A stretch of 64,000 bases of DNA, from assembly GCA_020161295.1 (NCBI GenBank), contig JAIUOA010000005.1, forward strand, positions 62,001 to 126,000. The letters run 5' to 3'. This document shows, one piece after another, positions 34,694 to 42,150 of this stretch. Source of the stretch: Bacillota bacterium. GTDB taxonomy: Bacteria; Bacillota; Clostridia; Peptostreptococcales; Acidaminobacteraceae. The first letter of the stretch is position 1, and each line of letters starts with the position of its first letter. Made by a program: the position numbers and the translations under genes. The notes under the pieces are model-generated. The model made no database searches. It was given only the letters and a program-made list of their open reading frames with translations, and was not told where the DNA came from.

Positions 34694-35725
34694 TCACCAC
34701 TTATTTCTAACTTTTTCAGCGAATCCAAGGAAGTTGTCGAGTTTTATGACTTCGCCATTATCTAAAATTGCCTTACCATTAAAGTAGCCAAACACTTGAT
34801 GTTGATCGCTCATCAGTACACCGAACGAGGTATAGGAAGAACGATCCAAAATGGGTGTAAAGAGTGCTTCAAAGCGCCCGTCTGAGGAGGTGAATAACCA
34901 TGGGCTTAAGTAATCTGGTTCCCCATCCTCTTTCATCGGTATCTTAAAGGTCACTTCATCGAGTTTATGGGCACCTTCATAGAAGAGCATGTTTTCAGTT
35001 GCCGCTGAAGTGTCACCAAATCCATACCCGAGGTTAAACCCAAATACCTTTCCATCGATTACACCATTAGCTGCACTCCAGTACCAAGTATTATCATACG
35101 TCCAGACACCGCGCCCCCAGTCGAGGATTCCAAATGAATCTTCAGGTTTGAAGGCATAGTGCTGGTTCTTATAATTGACGGATCCCGAGGCACGCATGCC
35201 GATGATTTTTTGATTATAGTAAAAGGCCTTTCGCTTCTTAGGAAATGGGGTCGCGATTACCATGCTATCCTCCATGGTCGGCGTCAGAAGCACATCCACG
35301 AAAAGAGAGGTTTGCTTACTGAAATTCGGCATATTGAGCCTTATTCTTCGTCCACCTTGCTCATGGGTATAGTGTATTTCCAGCTTTTCGTTTTTAAAAT
35401 GGATGTCCCCCGTCTCAGAACTGGAGGGCATTTTTAGTTTTCTTCTCGGCATTATGAGCATCGGACTAACGGTTTGTTCCTTACCCGTGGCAAAATCCAG
35501 AAAAGTTGCACTAATAAGCCCCATATAAGCGTTATCCGCGATGGTAAGGGCGACACCAAAATCCTTATTATAGACGAGATAATAGTCCCACTCTTTAATT
35601 CTAAGCTTACCCGCTTTAATGGCGTTTCTGTCATAGGCTTTTACGAGTTTAGTGGCATAGCCCGTTTGGATTAACCGTCCCCGCTTATCTAATAATGGCC
35701 CTGATGATAGGATCGTCTGGTTCAA
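34694..35725 (-). CDS. DUF2804 protein
   Basis: 343 residues, TTG start behind GGGGGG. Matches the DUF2804 family (LDKRGRLIQTGYATKLVKAY, FGILDWGRGVWTYDNTWYWS and FNLGYGFGDTSAATENM). It is beta-rich and related to the lipocalin/hydroxyneurosporene-synthase-like AttH fold. The function is unknown. First gene of the operon with the HerA-like ATPase, C39-like and ParB-BMP genes. Confidence 0.82.
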   Translation of the reverse strand: MNQTILSSGPLLDKRGRLIQTGYATKLVKAYDRNAIKAGKLRIKEWDYYLVYNKDFGVALTIADNAYMGLISATFLDFATGKEQTVSPMLIMPRRKLKMPSSSETGDIHFKNEKLEIHYTHEQGGRRIRLNMPNFSKQTSLFVDVLLTPTMEDSMVIATPFPKKRKAFYYNQKIIGMRASGSVNYKNQHYAFKPEDSFGILDWGRGVWTYDNTWYWSAANGVIDGKVFGFNLGYGFGDTSAATENMLFYEGAHKLDEVTFKIPMKEDGEPDYLSPWLFTSSDGRFEALFTPILDRSSYTSFGVLMSDQHQVFGYFNGKAILDNGEVIKLDNFLGFAEKVRNKW

Positions 35726-35766
35726 TAAAATCCCCCCTACTGATTTTTATTTTATCTTACCACAAA

Positions 35767-36309
35767 TTACTCACGAAAAAGCTTATCATGAGATAATTTT
35801 GCTATCTGCATGGATACACGATATAGTCCAGTGGCGAGCATGAGCACGATAATCACTACCAAAATCGTCGCAATTAAAGCGGATAGGCTATGCGTCCTCG
35901 AGTAAATATTACCCATATTGATGATACTCATAACATTAACCGGAGTGACAGCGATGAACAAAAGCTGAATCCGCTTATAATGCTTAATTCTCGATGCGAT
36001 ATCCGAATAGAGCTCAAACCCATTTTCCCCCGCTTCCTTTCTGAAGTAGGCCCATCTGAGGATCGTCGAAACACATTCTACACCCGTTTCTTCTAAAAAC
36101 TTCATGTAATCCACACTTGATGGATGTGAAGGCAATTGATCGAGTAATTCCAATCGATAAATGTACCGTTTACTATGATCAACTTCAAATACATATTTGA
36201 AAATACCCACATGGACTAATTGATACCCTTTGTTTGACATCTCATTAAGCCATGCCTCTTCTTTTTCATAATCCCAAGCAAAATAGACTTTATATTTAGT
36301 TACGGTCAT
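35767..36309 (-). CDS. DUF2812 membrane protein
   Basis: 180 residues. The N-terminal DUF2812 domain (VYFAWDYEKEEAWLNEMSNK) is followed by a middle soluble part and two C-terminal membrane helices. It overlaps the PadR gene by 4 bp (ATGA). DUF2812 genes are commonly paired with PadR repressors. Function unknown. Confidence 0.82.
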   Translation of the reverse strand: MTVTKYKVYFAWDYEKEEAWLNEMSNKGYQLVHVGIFKYVFEVDHSKRYIYRLELLDQLPSHPSSVDYMKFLEETGVECVSTILRWAYFRKEAGENGFELYSDIASRIKHYKRIQLLFIAVTPVNVMSIINMGNIYSRTHSLSALIATILVVIIVLMLATGLYRVSMQIAKLSHDKLFRE

Positions 36310-36635
36310 CGTTCATTCCTCCTCAATACATCTTCTCCATTTTTAACCAGCTCTCGTAGACGTTCAATTTCCTGCATAACGATTTCTTTACCAGTCGCGG
36401 TAATCACATATTCTTTTTTTCGCGTATTGGATTCACCTGGTAAGGCTTTAATGTACCCCTTTTCCATCAAGGTATTAAGCGCACCATAAAGGGTTCCAGC
36501 TGCCAGATTTACCCTGCCGTGACTAAGGCTTTGCGCGTTCTGCATGATGCCATAACCATGTAATGGCTCAAATAACGAAAGTAAAATGTAATAAACCGCT
36601 TCGGTTAGCGCAATTCTTTCTTTGAATTCTCCCAT
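36306..36635 (-). CDS. PadR-family transcriptional regulator
   Basis: 109 residues from the ATG behind AAGGAGG; the longer upstream frame has no start signal and overlaps the promoter. PadR motifs: ALTEAVYYILLSLFEPLHGY, AAGTLYGALNTLMEKGYIKA and RKKEYVITATGKEI. It should repress its own operon via the tandem palindromes at 36681-36723. Confidence 0.88.
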   Translation of the reverse strand: MGEFKERIALTEAVYYILLSLFEPLHGYGIMQNAQSLSHGRVNLAAGTLYGALNTLMEKGYIKALPGESNTRKKEYVITATGKEIVMQEIERLRELVKNGEDVLRRNER

Positions 36636-36680
36636 TTCGACCTCCTTGATTTTGATTAGAACTTTTATATCTTTAACCGT

Positions 36681-36731
36681 TATATCGTCTTCCGATATAC
36701 TTATTATATCGCCTGCCGATATACCTGTCAA
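36681..36731 (-). promoter_or_regulatory. Consensus promoter with tandem PadR operators
   Basis: Minus strand: -35 TTGACA (36726-36731), 17 bp, -10 TATAAT (36703-36708), both perfect. Two palindromes TATATCG-N5-CGATATA lie at 36705-36723 (in the spacer and -10) and 36681-36699 (downstream of the start). Centre-to-centre distance is 24 bp. Repression by the PadR encoded downstream is the obvious reading. Confidence 0.9.
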
Positions 36732-36738
36732 TAAAAAA

Positions 36739-36777
36739 GTCTTGTTGCTATCTACTTAATAGATTAGCAGCAAGACT
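36739..36777 (-). terminator. Terminator of the ridA gene
   Basis: AGTCTTGTTGCTA pairs with TAGCAGCAAGACT (one mismatch). On the minus strand the T-run TTTTTT follows and leads directly into the -35 of the PadR promoter. Confidence 0.85.
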
Positions 36778-36798
36778 ATAACATTCCTAAAAAATTAC

Positions 36799-37212
36799 CT
36801 ACTCAAAATTACTTTCTAGTGCAACGGTTATTTCGATTTCAACTTTTTGGCCAAAATAACCAAGCACTGTTACACCATGAAGTGTACTAGGTACATCGTG
36901 TCCATCAGTTTCGCCTTTATACGCTTGCCATGCTTCTACGAGATCCTCCCGTTTGGTCGTCACAACCAATATTCGCGAATAGACAACATCTGTAATCGAT
37001 GCACCGATCTGATTTAGAACTGACCGAATATTATTCATACAAAGTTTTGTTTGTTCCTCAATTGATGCGCCATCAGGAACATTACCATCATTATCCAGTG
37101 GACACGCACCAGCCAGATGAATTAATTTAAACCCTTCTGGTACTACACTCGCATATGCATAACTTACCTCGGCAAGATCTGGCGCGCTCAACAACTTTAT
37201 TTTTCGATTCAT
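36799..37212 (-). CDS. RidA-family protein
   Basis: 137 residues with RidA/YjgF features (HLAGACPLDNDGNVPDGASI, MNNIRSVLNQIGASITDVVY and a C-terminal IEITVALE). True RidA deaminases carry an Arg near the C-terminal RxxV segment. Here the corresponding segment is YSRILVVTT, so enamine/imine deaminase activity is plausible but this may be a paralogue. Monocistronic. Confidence 0.85.
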   Translation of the reverse strand: MNRKIKLLSAPDLAEVSYAYASVVPEGFKLIHLAGACPLDNDGNVPDGASIEEQTKLCMNNIRSVLNQIGASITDVVYSRILVVTTKREDLVEAWQAYKGETDGHDVPSTLHGVTVLGYFGQKVEIEITVALESNFE

Positions 37213-37257
37213 AAGCGTTCTCCTTCTTTATCAATGATAATATTTAAAATAAAATAC

Positions 37258-37287
37258 TTGACAGACAAATGGAACCTTTGCTAGAAT
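37258..37287 (+). promoter_or_regulatory. Promoter of the histidine-type leader
   Basis: TTGACA (37258-37263), 18-bp spacer ending in TGC, then TAGAAT (37282-37287), an extended -10. It lies 42 bp before the leader peptide start. Confidence 0.75.
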
Positions 37288-37328
37288 ACGTTTAATACTT
37301 AATGGCAATTCGCCTGGAGGCATTTACG

Positions 37329-37379
37329 ATGGCACCGAAACTTTCAAACATTAAATTTAATCATCACCATCATTCCTGA
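37329..37379 (+). CDS. Histidine-rich leader peptide
   Basis: A 16-codon frame, MAPKLSNIKFNHHHHS, begins at an ATG eight bases after GGAGG. Four consecutive His codons (CAT CAC CAT CAT, 37362-37373) lie immediately before the Ser and stop codons. It is followed at once by alternative hairpins and a strong terminator. This is the classic layout of ribosome-mediated attenuation sensing charged tRNA-His. It is too short for normal gene prediction. Confidence 0.78.
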   Translation: MAPKLSNIKFNHHHHS

Positions 37380-37401
37380 GAGTTTGTAAAAATGGGTTAA
37401 T

Positions 37402-37465
37402 ACCACCATTTATTGCAAGCTCTGTTCTACGTTGGACATGGACTTGCAGGAATGGTGGTTTTTTT
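37402..37465 (+). terminator. Attenuator terminator of the His leader
   Basis: ACCACCATT (37402-37410) pairs with AATGGTGGT (37451-37459); inside it TGCAAG (37414-37419) pairs with CTTGCA (37443-37448). A T-run of seven follows. An upstream AATGG (37391-37395) can pair with CCATT (37406-37410), which would break the terminator stem, so an antiterminator is available. Confidence 0.8.
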
Positions 37466-37468
37466 ATG

Positions 37469-37496
37469 GCCGCAATCCTGTGATTGCGGCTTTTTT
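37469..37496 (+). terminator. Second strong terminator before the 89-residue gene
   Basis: GCCGCAATC (37469-37477) and GATTGCGGC (37482-37490) form a perfect 9-bp stem followed by TTTTTT. It ends 26 bp before the next start codon, so the downstream gene must be reached by read-through or by a hidden promoter. Confidence 0.9.
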
Positions 37497-37522
37497 AATA
37501 CTTAAAATTAAAGGAGGTTCAT

Positions 37523-37792
37523 ATGACCATTAAACTCATCAACGAAAACTTGCCAGAGTCAACTTTTAAAGAAACACAACGTACCCTTATCGAAAAATTT
37601 GGTAGACAGGTTGAATTCATTATTTCGAATACACCGTATAAATCAGATAAACTTGCTAACGAAGATGAAATCATCGTTTTCGAGTCAAAAGATACCATTA
37701 AAATCTATAGTCGTGCCTACGGTTATCGCAGAATGTCTCTACAAAGTTTCATCACTCAAAAAGAGGCTTTGCTTAGAATCAGTATCCACTAG
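37523..37792 (+). CDS. Small protein of unknown function downstream of the His attenuator
   Basis: 89 residues, strong AAAGGAGG ribosome site. The sequence has a TLIEKFGRQVEFIISNT core and a basic C-terminal YSRAYGYRRMSLQSF. No family was recognised and it is not a histidine biosynthesis or transport gene. It lies directly after two terminators and ends just before the convergent ArsC-like gene. Confidence 0.65.
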   Translation: MTIKLINENLPESTFKETQRTLIEKFGRQVEFIISNTPYKSDKLANEDEIIVFESKDTIKIYSRAYGYRRMSLQSFITQKEALLRISIH

Positions 37793-37804
37793 TCGTCTAA
37801 GTGC

Positions 37805-38149
37805 TTATGCCTTCATCCATTCTTCCCAGACCTCAGGCACATAGCCTAATGTGGCCTTTTGCCCGTTTCTTACCACCGGTGTTTTAATCAGCTTTGGGTT
37901 TTCCAGCAGGATTTCCGCGATCATGGCCGGTGTAGTGATCCGGTCCAGGTTTTTCGCCTTATATAATGGGCTAGCTGTGTCGATGAGGTTTCTAAGCCCC
38001 ACAGCTCTGGCGACGCTTTCCAGCTCCCCTTTGGACATGCCCTTGCTCACCATATCGATGCTCTGGAAATTGACCCTTCTTTCCTTAAAAAACCGTTCTG
38101 CTTTCTGCGTGTCGAAGCACTTTTTCTTACCAAATATTTGAACATTCAT
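37805..38149 (-). CDS. ArsC/Spx-family thioredoxin-fold protein
   Basis: 114 residues. The N-terminal FGKKKCFDTQKAERFFKERR has a single redox Cys in the CxxT arrangement, and VVRNGQKATLGYVPEVW matches the C-terminal ArsC/YffB/Spx region. Many such proteins are not true arsenate reductases. It follows the methyltransferase gene after 5 bp and is likely co-transcribed. Confidence 0.82.
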   Translation of the reverse strand: MNVQIFGKKKCFDTQKAERFFKERRVNFQSIDMVSKGMSKGELESVARAVGLRNLIDTASPLYKAKNLDRITTPAMIAEILLENPKLIKTPVVRNGQKATLGYVPEVWEEWMKA

Positions 38150-38154
38150 CGCTT

Positions 38155-38787
38155 TTAGTCCCCCTTTTCCGCCACCATAATAAACTGAGAGGCCCGCTGT
38201 TTCATAAACAGATTATCCGCCTCATAAAACGTCTTTGATGTGATGCCTTTAAACCCCAGTTGTTCCAATCCCTTTGCCAGTACCGTTTGATTAAACCCCG
38301 CATGCACCAGGTCTGATTTCACGGCTTCGTTTTCATCGAAATCGATGATAATGAGTTTGCCACTGGGGCTAATATGTCGATACAGCTTAGCTAACAAAGC
38401 CATCGGGTCACTGACATGTAATAAAACCTGAACCATGAATATCACGTCCCAGCTTCCTTCGATTGCGTTATCGGCTTCTAAGTCAACACATAATAACTTT
38501 ATACGGTTGTGATCACTAGAAGCGCCATCCATGTTAGCCTCAACCTTTTTCGCGACAATCTCGAGCATATTACTGGATGTATCGAGAAAGGTCATGGAAT
38601 CAAACACGTCGAGAAGTGATAGTCCCACGAGCCCCGTGCCACAGCCGAAATCCATGGCGTTTTTTCCTTTTGATTCCTTTGCATCAAATGCTTCACGAAT
38701 CATATCTGCAGATAGCTTCGCATTAACGATTCGGTCAGCCGTATCATACTGATGCGCCATCATTTGAAATTTTTCTGTATTACCCAT
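38155..38787 (-). CDS. Class I SAM-dependent methyltransferase
   Basis: 210 residues with motif I MDFGCGTGLVGLSLL, post-I TFLDTSSNMLEIVAKK and WDVIFMVQVLLHVSDPMALL, typical of methyltransferase_11/25 proteins acting on small molecules. It starts behind GGAG. It lies in a minus-strand run with PadR, DUF4180 and the ArsC-like gene. Confidence 0.88.
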   Translation of the reverse strand: MGNTEKFQMMAHQYDTADRIVNAKLSADMIREAFDAKESKGKNAMDFGCGTGLVGLSLLDVFDSMTFLDTSSNMLEIVAKKVEANMDGASSDHNRIKLLCVDLEADNAIEGSWDVIFMVQVLLHVSDPMALLAKLYRHISPSGKLIIIDFDENEAVKSDLVHAGFNQTVLAKGLEQLGFKGITSKTFYEADNLFMKQRASQFIMVAEKGD

Positions 38788-38814
38788 AACTTTACTCCTA
38801 TATTGAAATGAAGA

Positions 38815-39174
38815 CTATGCGTTTTCAAGCATTTGAACGGCACTTGTTTCACTTGACACAAAGAAAAGATGCTTCCCTTTGTTGCATTCATAGATAAAGT
38901 CATGAAGTGCTTTACTGCTGTAACGCTCAAAATTTCCGATCACGGCGAGCTTGATTTGATAATTAACAAATTTCTGCAAGATATCGCCTGCGAGTCCTGA
39001 CTTTAAATCGAAGAAGCGATCCACTAAATGATGTTCTTTTAAAATGAGTTTCTCACACCCGGCTTCATAACGCATAGTGGCCATAAGGTCCAGTGCATCC
39101 TGCGTTGTTTGAATCTGAAACTCTTCTAAATTGATGATAACGATGTCACGCTTGCTTCCTACTTTTTTAAACAT
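38815..39174 (-). CDS. DUF4180 protein
   Basis: 119 residues matching DUF4180 (DALDLMATMRYEAGCEKLIL, FDLKSGLAGDILQKFVNYQI and RYSSKALHDFIYECNKG). This family is often encoded next to PadR regulators, as here (15 bp downstream of one). Function unknown. Confidence 0.82.
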   Translation of the reverse strand: MFKKVGSKRDIVIINLEEFQIQTTQDALDLMATMRYEAGCEKLILKEHHLVDRFFDLKSGLAGDILQKFVNYQIKLAVIGNFERYSSKALHDFIYECNKGKHLFFVSSETSAVQMLENA

Positions 39175-39189
39175 GGGTTTATCCTCTAC

Positions 39190-39738
39190 TTAATGCTCTG
39201 TGAATGCTTTTTTAAACTCTCTAATCCACATGAGCTCACTTTCATATGATTTTTGAACGTTCTTAATGATGAAACGACTGATCAGTTCGTGCTTTTCATG
39301 GCGTTGATCATAAACACTGCCATTTGACGCATGGATTTGTGCGTGATTTTTCGTCATCATCAGTTGAATGTTGATCTGTTCCTCGTAATGATTTAACAGC
39401 GTTAGGAGCTCTTCTTCAGTCAAATCCTTTGCACAGGCCAGTCGCATTAAAAAAGGCTTTCTGATTTCCATTTCTTCTAGCGGCGATAAAAGCCAGTCCT
39501 TTAAAACGGCTTTACCAGCGTCAGTGATGGCATATACTTTTTTATTTGGTGATGATTCCTGATAATGAACTTCACTTGTGACGAAGCCATTTTGATTCAG
39601 CTCTGAAAGAGCTTTATAAATCTGATTATTGTTACCTGACCAATACATAAAATCCGACTTTTGAATCATCTTCTTTAAGTCATAGCCTGTCATCTCATTG
39701 TGGTTTAATAGCCCTAAAATTACATGGTTTAGTGACAT
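39190..39738 (-). CDS. PadR-family regulator with C-terminal Vir-activator-like domain
   Basis: 182 residues. The N-terminal winged helix (HVILGLLNHNEMTGYDLKKM and NNQIYKALSELNQNGFVTSE) is followed by a helical C-terminal domain (~95-180), the longer PadR subclass. It heads the cluster PadR-DUF4180-methyltransferase-ArsC-like. A palindrome lies 18 bp upstream of its start. Confidence 0.88.
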   Translation of the reverse strand: MSLNHVILGLLNHNEMTGYDLKKMIQKSDFMYWSGNNNQIYKALSELNQNGFVTSEVHYQESSPNKKVYAITDAGKAVLKDWLLSPLEEMEIRKPFLMRLACAKDLTEEELLTLLNHYEEQINIQLMMTKNHAQIHASNGSVYDQRHEKHELISRFIIKNVQKSYESELMWIREFKKAFTEH

Positions 39739-39756
39739 CGCTTCACCCCTCGCCTC

Positions 39757-39778
39757 GCTAACTATTAAATAGATTAGC
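39757..39778. promoter_or_regulatory. Probable PadR operator
   Basis: GCTAACTATT-A-AATAGATTAGC is a near-perfect palindrome directly upstream of the PadR gene at 39738. The arms differ only by one inserted base. Confidence 0.6.
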
Positions 39779-39939
39779 CATCTATCAATTCGTTTATAAA
39801 GGTTATTTTTGTACTAGATTATCTTTATACTAGGTTACTTTTATCATATGGTGTTTTTGTTATATTACTTTGTTTTTGCTTTCTTGTCAACAGTCCTCTG
39901 AAATTATGCTATACTGTATACGAGAAAGTGAGGTTTTAT

Positions 39940-40686
39940 ATGCCAAATATCAAAATGACTATCGCCTATGATGGTAGAAAATACATGGGATTTTCCGAGC
40001 GTAAGGGGAATCCGGATAAGGCAATCCAAGGCAAGCTTGAAATGATTCTGTCTAGAATGTACAACACGCATGTGGAAATCATGTCCGCGTGTAATACGGA
40101 AGCAGGGGTACATGCAAAGCAGCAAATCGTCAACTTTATCGCTCCAGATGATACCTATGATGAGACTGGTATTTTTGAATATTTCGAAAAGTATTTACCC
40201 GATGACATCATCCTCTTAAAGGTCGAAGCTGCAGATGAACGATTTCACAGCCGTTATTTGGTGAAGACCCTCACGTTTGAATACCGCATCTGGAAAAAGG
40301 ATGCGCCTAGACGCCCCTTATTTGATCGCCATTATGTTAATGTTCTAAATCAAACCGTGGATGTTAGAAAGATGAAGGATGCCGCCATCGATCTCATCGG
40401 CGAGCACGATTTCGTCGTTTTTTCCACTAACAGTAAGGCGAAAAACACCGTTAAAAAGGTCTACGAGGTAGCCATCGAAGAAACGGAATGCGAAGTGATC
40501 ATCACCATGACAGCAAGTGGATTCTTGCTCAACATGGAGCGCTTAATCGTCGGAACATTAATCCAAGTAGGAACGGGCCAGCTTCCAGTGAATACGATTC
40601 AAAAGGCATTGTCCACAGGTAAAGAAACGCACGTGGGGCATAAGGCCATGTGTGATGCTTTATCGCTGGTGGCTGTCAACTATTAA
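39940..40686 (+). CDS. TruA-family pseudouridine synthase paralogue with altered catalytic motif
   Basis: 248 residues from the ATG behind GTGAGG. The TruA fold is clear (IAYDGRKYMGFSERKGNPDK, RFHSRYLVKTLTFEYRIW and a C-terminal VGTLIQVGTGQ). The catalytic loop normally reads GRTDAGVHA, with Asp as nucleophile. Here it is CNTEAGVHA: Asp is replaced by Glu and Arg by Asn. True TruA makes pseudouridine at tRNA positions 38-40. This paralogue may be inactive, act as a tRNA chaperone, or use Glu. A normal truA is presumably elsewhere. Confidence 0.82.
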   Translation: MPNIKMTIAYDGRKYMGFSERKGNPDKAIQGKLEMILSRMYNTHVEIMSACNTEAGVHAKQQIVNFIAPDDTYDETGIFEYFEKYLPDDIILLKVEAADERFHSRYLVKTLTFEYRIWKKDAPRRPLFDRHYVNVLNQTVDVRKMKDAAIDLIGEHDFVVFSTNSKAKNTVKKVYEVAIEETECEVIITMTASGFLLNMERLIVGTLIQVGTGQLPVNTIQKALSTGKETHVGHKAMCDALSLVAVNY

Positions 40687-40695
40687 CGAAAGAAA

Positions 40696-40754
40696 AAGCT
40701 CACGATCATCCGGTGAATTCAGATGCTCATGAGCTTATTTTTTATGGTCGAAAA
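40696..40754 (+). terminator. Terminator after the TruA-like gene
   Basis: AAGCTCA (40696-40702) and TGAGCTT (40740-40746) form a stem with a large loop, followed by ATTTTTTT. Confidence 0.75.
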
Positions 40755-40758
40755 CGCG

Positions 40759-41118
40759 TTACAGGTTCAAAAGGGCCTTCTGCACTTTTTTCGGCAGCGA
40801 TGCCATGATAAGCGAATAGGATTCGTCGATCATCTTCCTCACGACGTCATCTGGGACACTTCCTTCGAGATAAAGGGAGTTCCAGTGCACCTTGTTCATG
40901 TAATAGCCTGGAATAATATCGGTAAACTGACTTCGGAGCATCTCGCCGTTCATGGGTTCAAGTTTTACCGTGATAATGGCCTTTCCGTTTTGATCGCCGC
41001 CATGTAACAGGAACATTTTCCCATCGATCATATAGCGGGTTGCCCCCCACTCTTCCTTATAATCCTTCTGAACGCCTATTTTACTTACGCAGTATTCATC
41101 AAACCACTCATATCCCAT
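40759..41118 (-). CDS. MmcQ/YjbR-family DNA-binding protein
   Basis: 119 residues from the ATG behind GTGAGG. Family stretches are EEWGATRYMIDGKMF, IITVKLEPMNGEMLRSQF and GYYMNKVHWNSLYLEGSVPD. The family has a CyaY-like fold and is annotated as double-wing DNA-binding; its in vivo role is unclear. Confidence 0.85.
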   Translation of the reverse strand: MGYEWFDEYCVSKIGVQKDYKEEWGATRYMIDGKMFLLHGGDQNGKAIITVKLEPMNGEMLRSQFTDIIPGYYMNKVHWNSLYLEGSVPDDVVRKMIDESYSLIMASLPKKVQKALLNL

Positions 41119-41158
41119 ATCGCACCTCACCACTTATCGAATATTCTACCTGTTAACA

Positions 41159-42052
41159 TTATACCTCAGTCTTCGCATTTTTGGGGGTAAAATAGGTCGT
41201 TAAAAGCTGATTTAAGGTGATGCCTAAGGCGATTAATAGACTGGCATAAAGGGTTGTAAAATTGGTGGTGCCTAAGAACAGAATATCGATGAGCATGCTT
41301 GCAAATATTTGCCCTAGAAAGGATAATAAAGTCAAAGGAAGTGCTGCGATTTTAGGAACGAGGATATTGAACAGGAGAACGGTTGAGACACCTAAAAGTC
41401 CTCCGGCATAAATCCAGAGCTTTTGATAGGAAAAATCGTAACTGGTAGGTGATGCGTTTATCAAAAGTGCAAACAACAACACACAAACTGGAATTCCTGT
41501 GAGATGATTGATAAAGGCGCTCTGAAGATCACCCACATGGGCAGCGAGGTTTGCGTTGCAGGTTCTCGCGATGACGATAGAGGCCCCGGCTAAGAACGAA
41601 ACAATCACAGCGATCACACCACTTCCCGTCGGGGCATCAAGCATCCAGAACATGCCTATCGCTGCGATGCCGAGCCCGATTAAAGTCACCTTTTGAAAAG
41701 GGTATTTCTTCATACCAAATAATCCAAAGGTGTCTACTAAAAGCGACATGATCGTCTGACCTAAAAGAACGATGGCGATAATACTGGTGAGTGTGATTTT
41801 TCCGAACGCGTAGTTGTTACTATAAATAGCAAATACACCGAGTACGCCGCCTAGATAAACCCATGATGGGATTCCTTTTTTAATCTCTAGTGGTTTTCTC
41901 GTCACCTTTAAGACGATATAGGCAAACAGTGCACCGATGGAGTGGATGATTACAGCAGCCAGTGTCATGCCGTGAATGGCTGTGAGCTCTCCATTTAATG
42001 CGATCATTACTGAAATAATGGCGCCGATCACCACCGATAAGAAATAATACAT
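41159..42052 (-). CDS. DUF606/YdcZ-type DMT transporter
   Basis: 297 residues with ten membrane helices arranged as two DUF606 repeats (FLSVVIGAIISVMIALNGEL and the second from IAVIVSFLAGASIVIARTCN). It is a fused two-repeat member of the drug/metabolite superfamily. It is divergent from a Crp-type regulator, a pairing seen elsewhere for this family, so it is probably under its control. Confidence 0.88.
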   Translation of the reverse strand: MYYFLSVVIGAIISVMIALNGELTAIHGMTLAAVIIHSIGALFAYIVLKVTRKPLEIKKGIPSWVYLGGVLGVFAIYSNNYAFGKITLTSIIAIVLLGQTIMSLLVDTFGLFGMKKYPFQKVTLIGLGIAAIGMFWMLDAPTGSGVIAVIVSFLAGASIVIARTCNANLAAHVGDLQSAFINHLTGIPVCVLLFALLINASPTSYDFSYQKLWIYAGGLLGVSTVLLFNILVPKIAALPLTLLSFLGQIFASMLIDILFLGTTNFTTLYASLLIALGITLNQLLTTYFTPKNAKTEV

Positions 42053-42100
42053 AAGCCACCTCCTATGCTGAGCATATCAAAACAGTTTGCTCATAGGGTA

Positions 42101-42112
42101 TGACATATGTCA
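42101..42112. promoter_or_regulatory. Palindromic operator between the DMT transporter and Crp-type gene
   Basis: TGACATATGTCA is a perfect 12-bp palindrome between the two divergent starts. ATGCTGAGCAT (42065-42075), also perfect, lies near the transporter start. Either may bind the Crp-type protein. Confidence 0.5.
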
Positions 42113-42150
42113 CATGGTTCAAAATTTTGATGAAAGTTTTGGAGTTTAAC

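Noticed and set aside
36636..36731. Longer N-terminus for the PadR protein
   Set aside because: It would be encoded by the promoter and operators; the ATG at 36635 has a perfect AAGGAGG.
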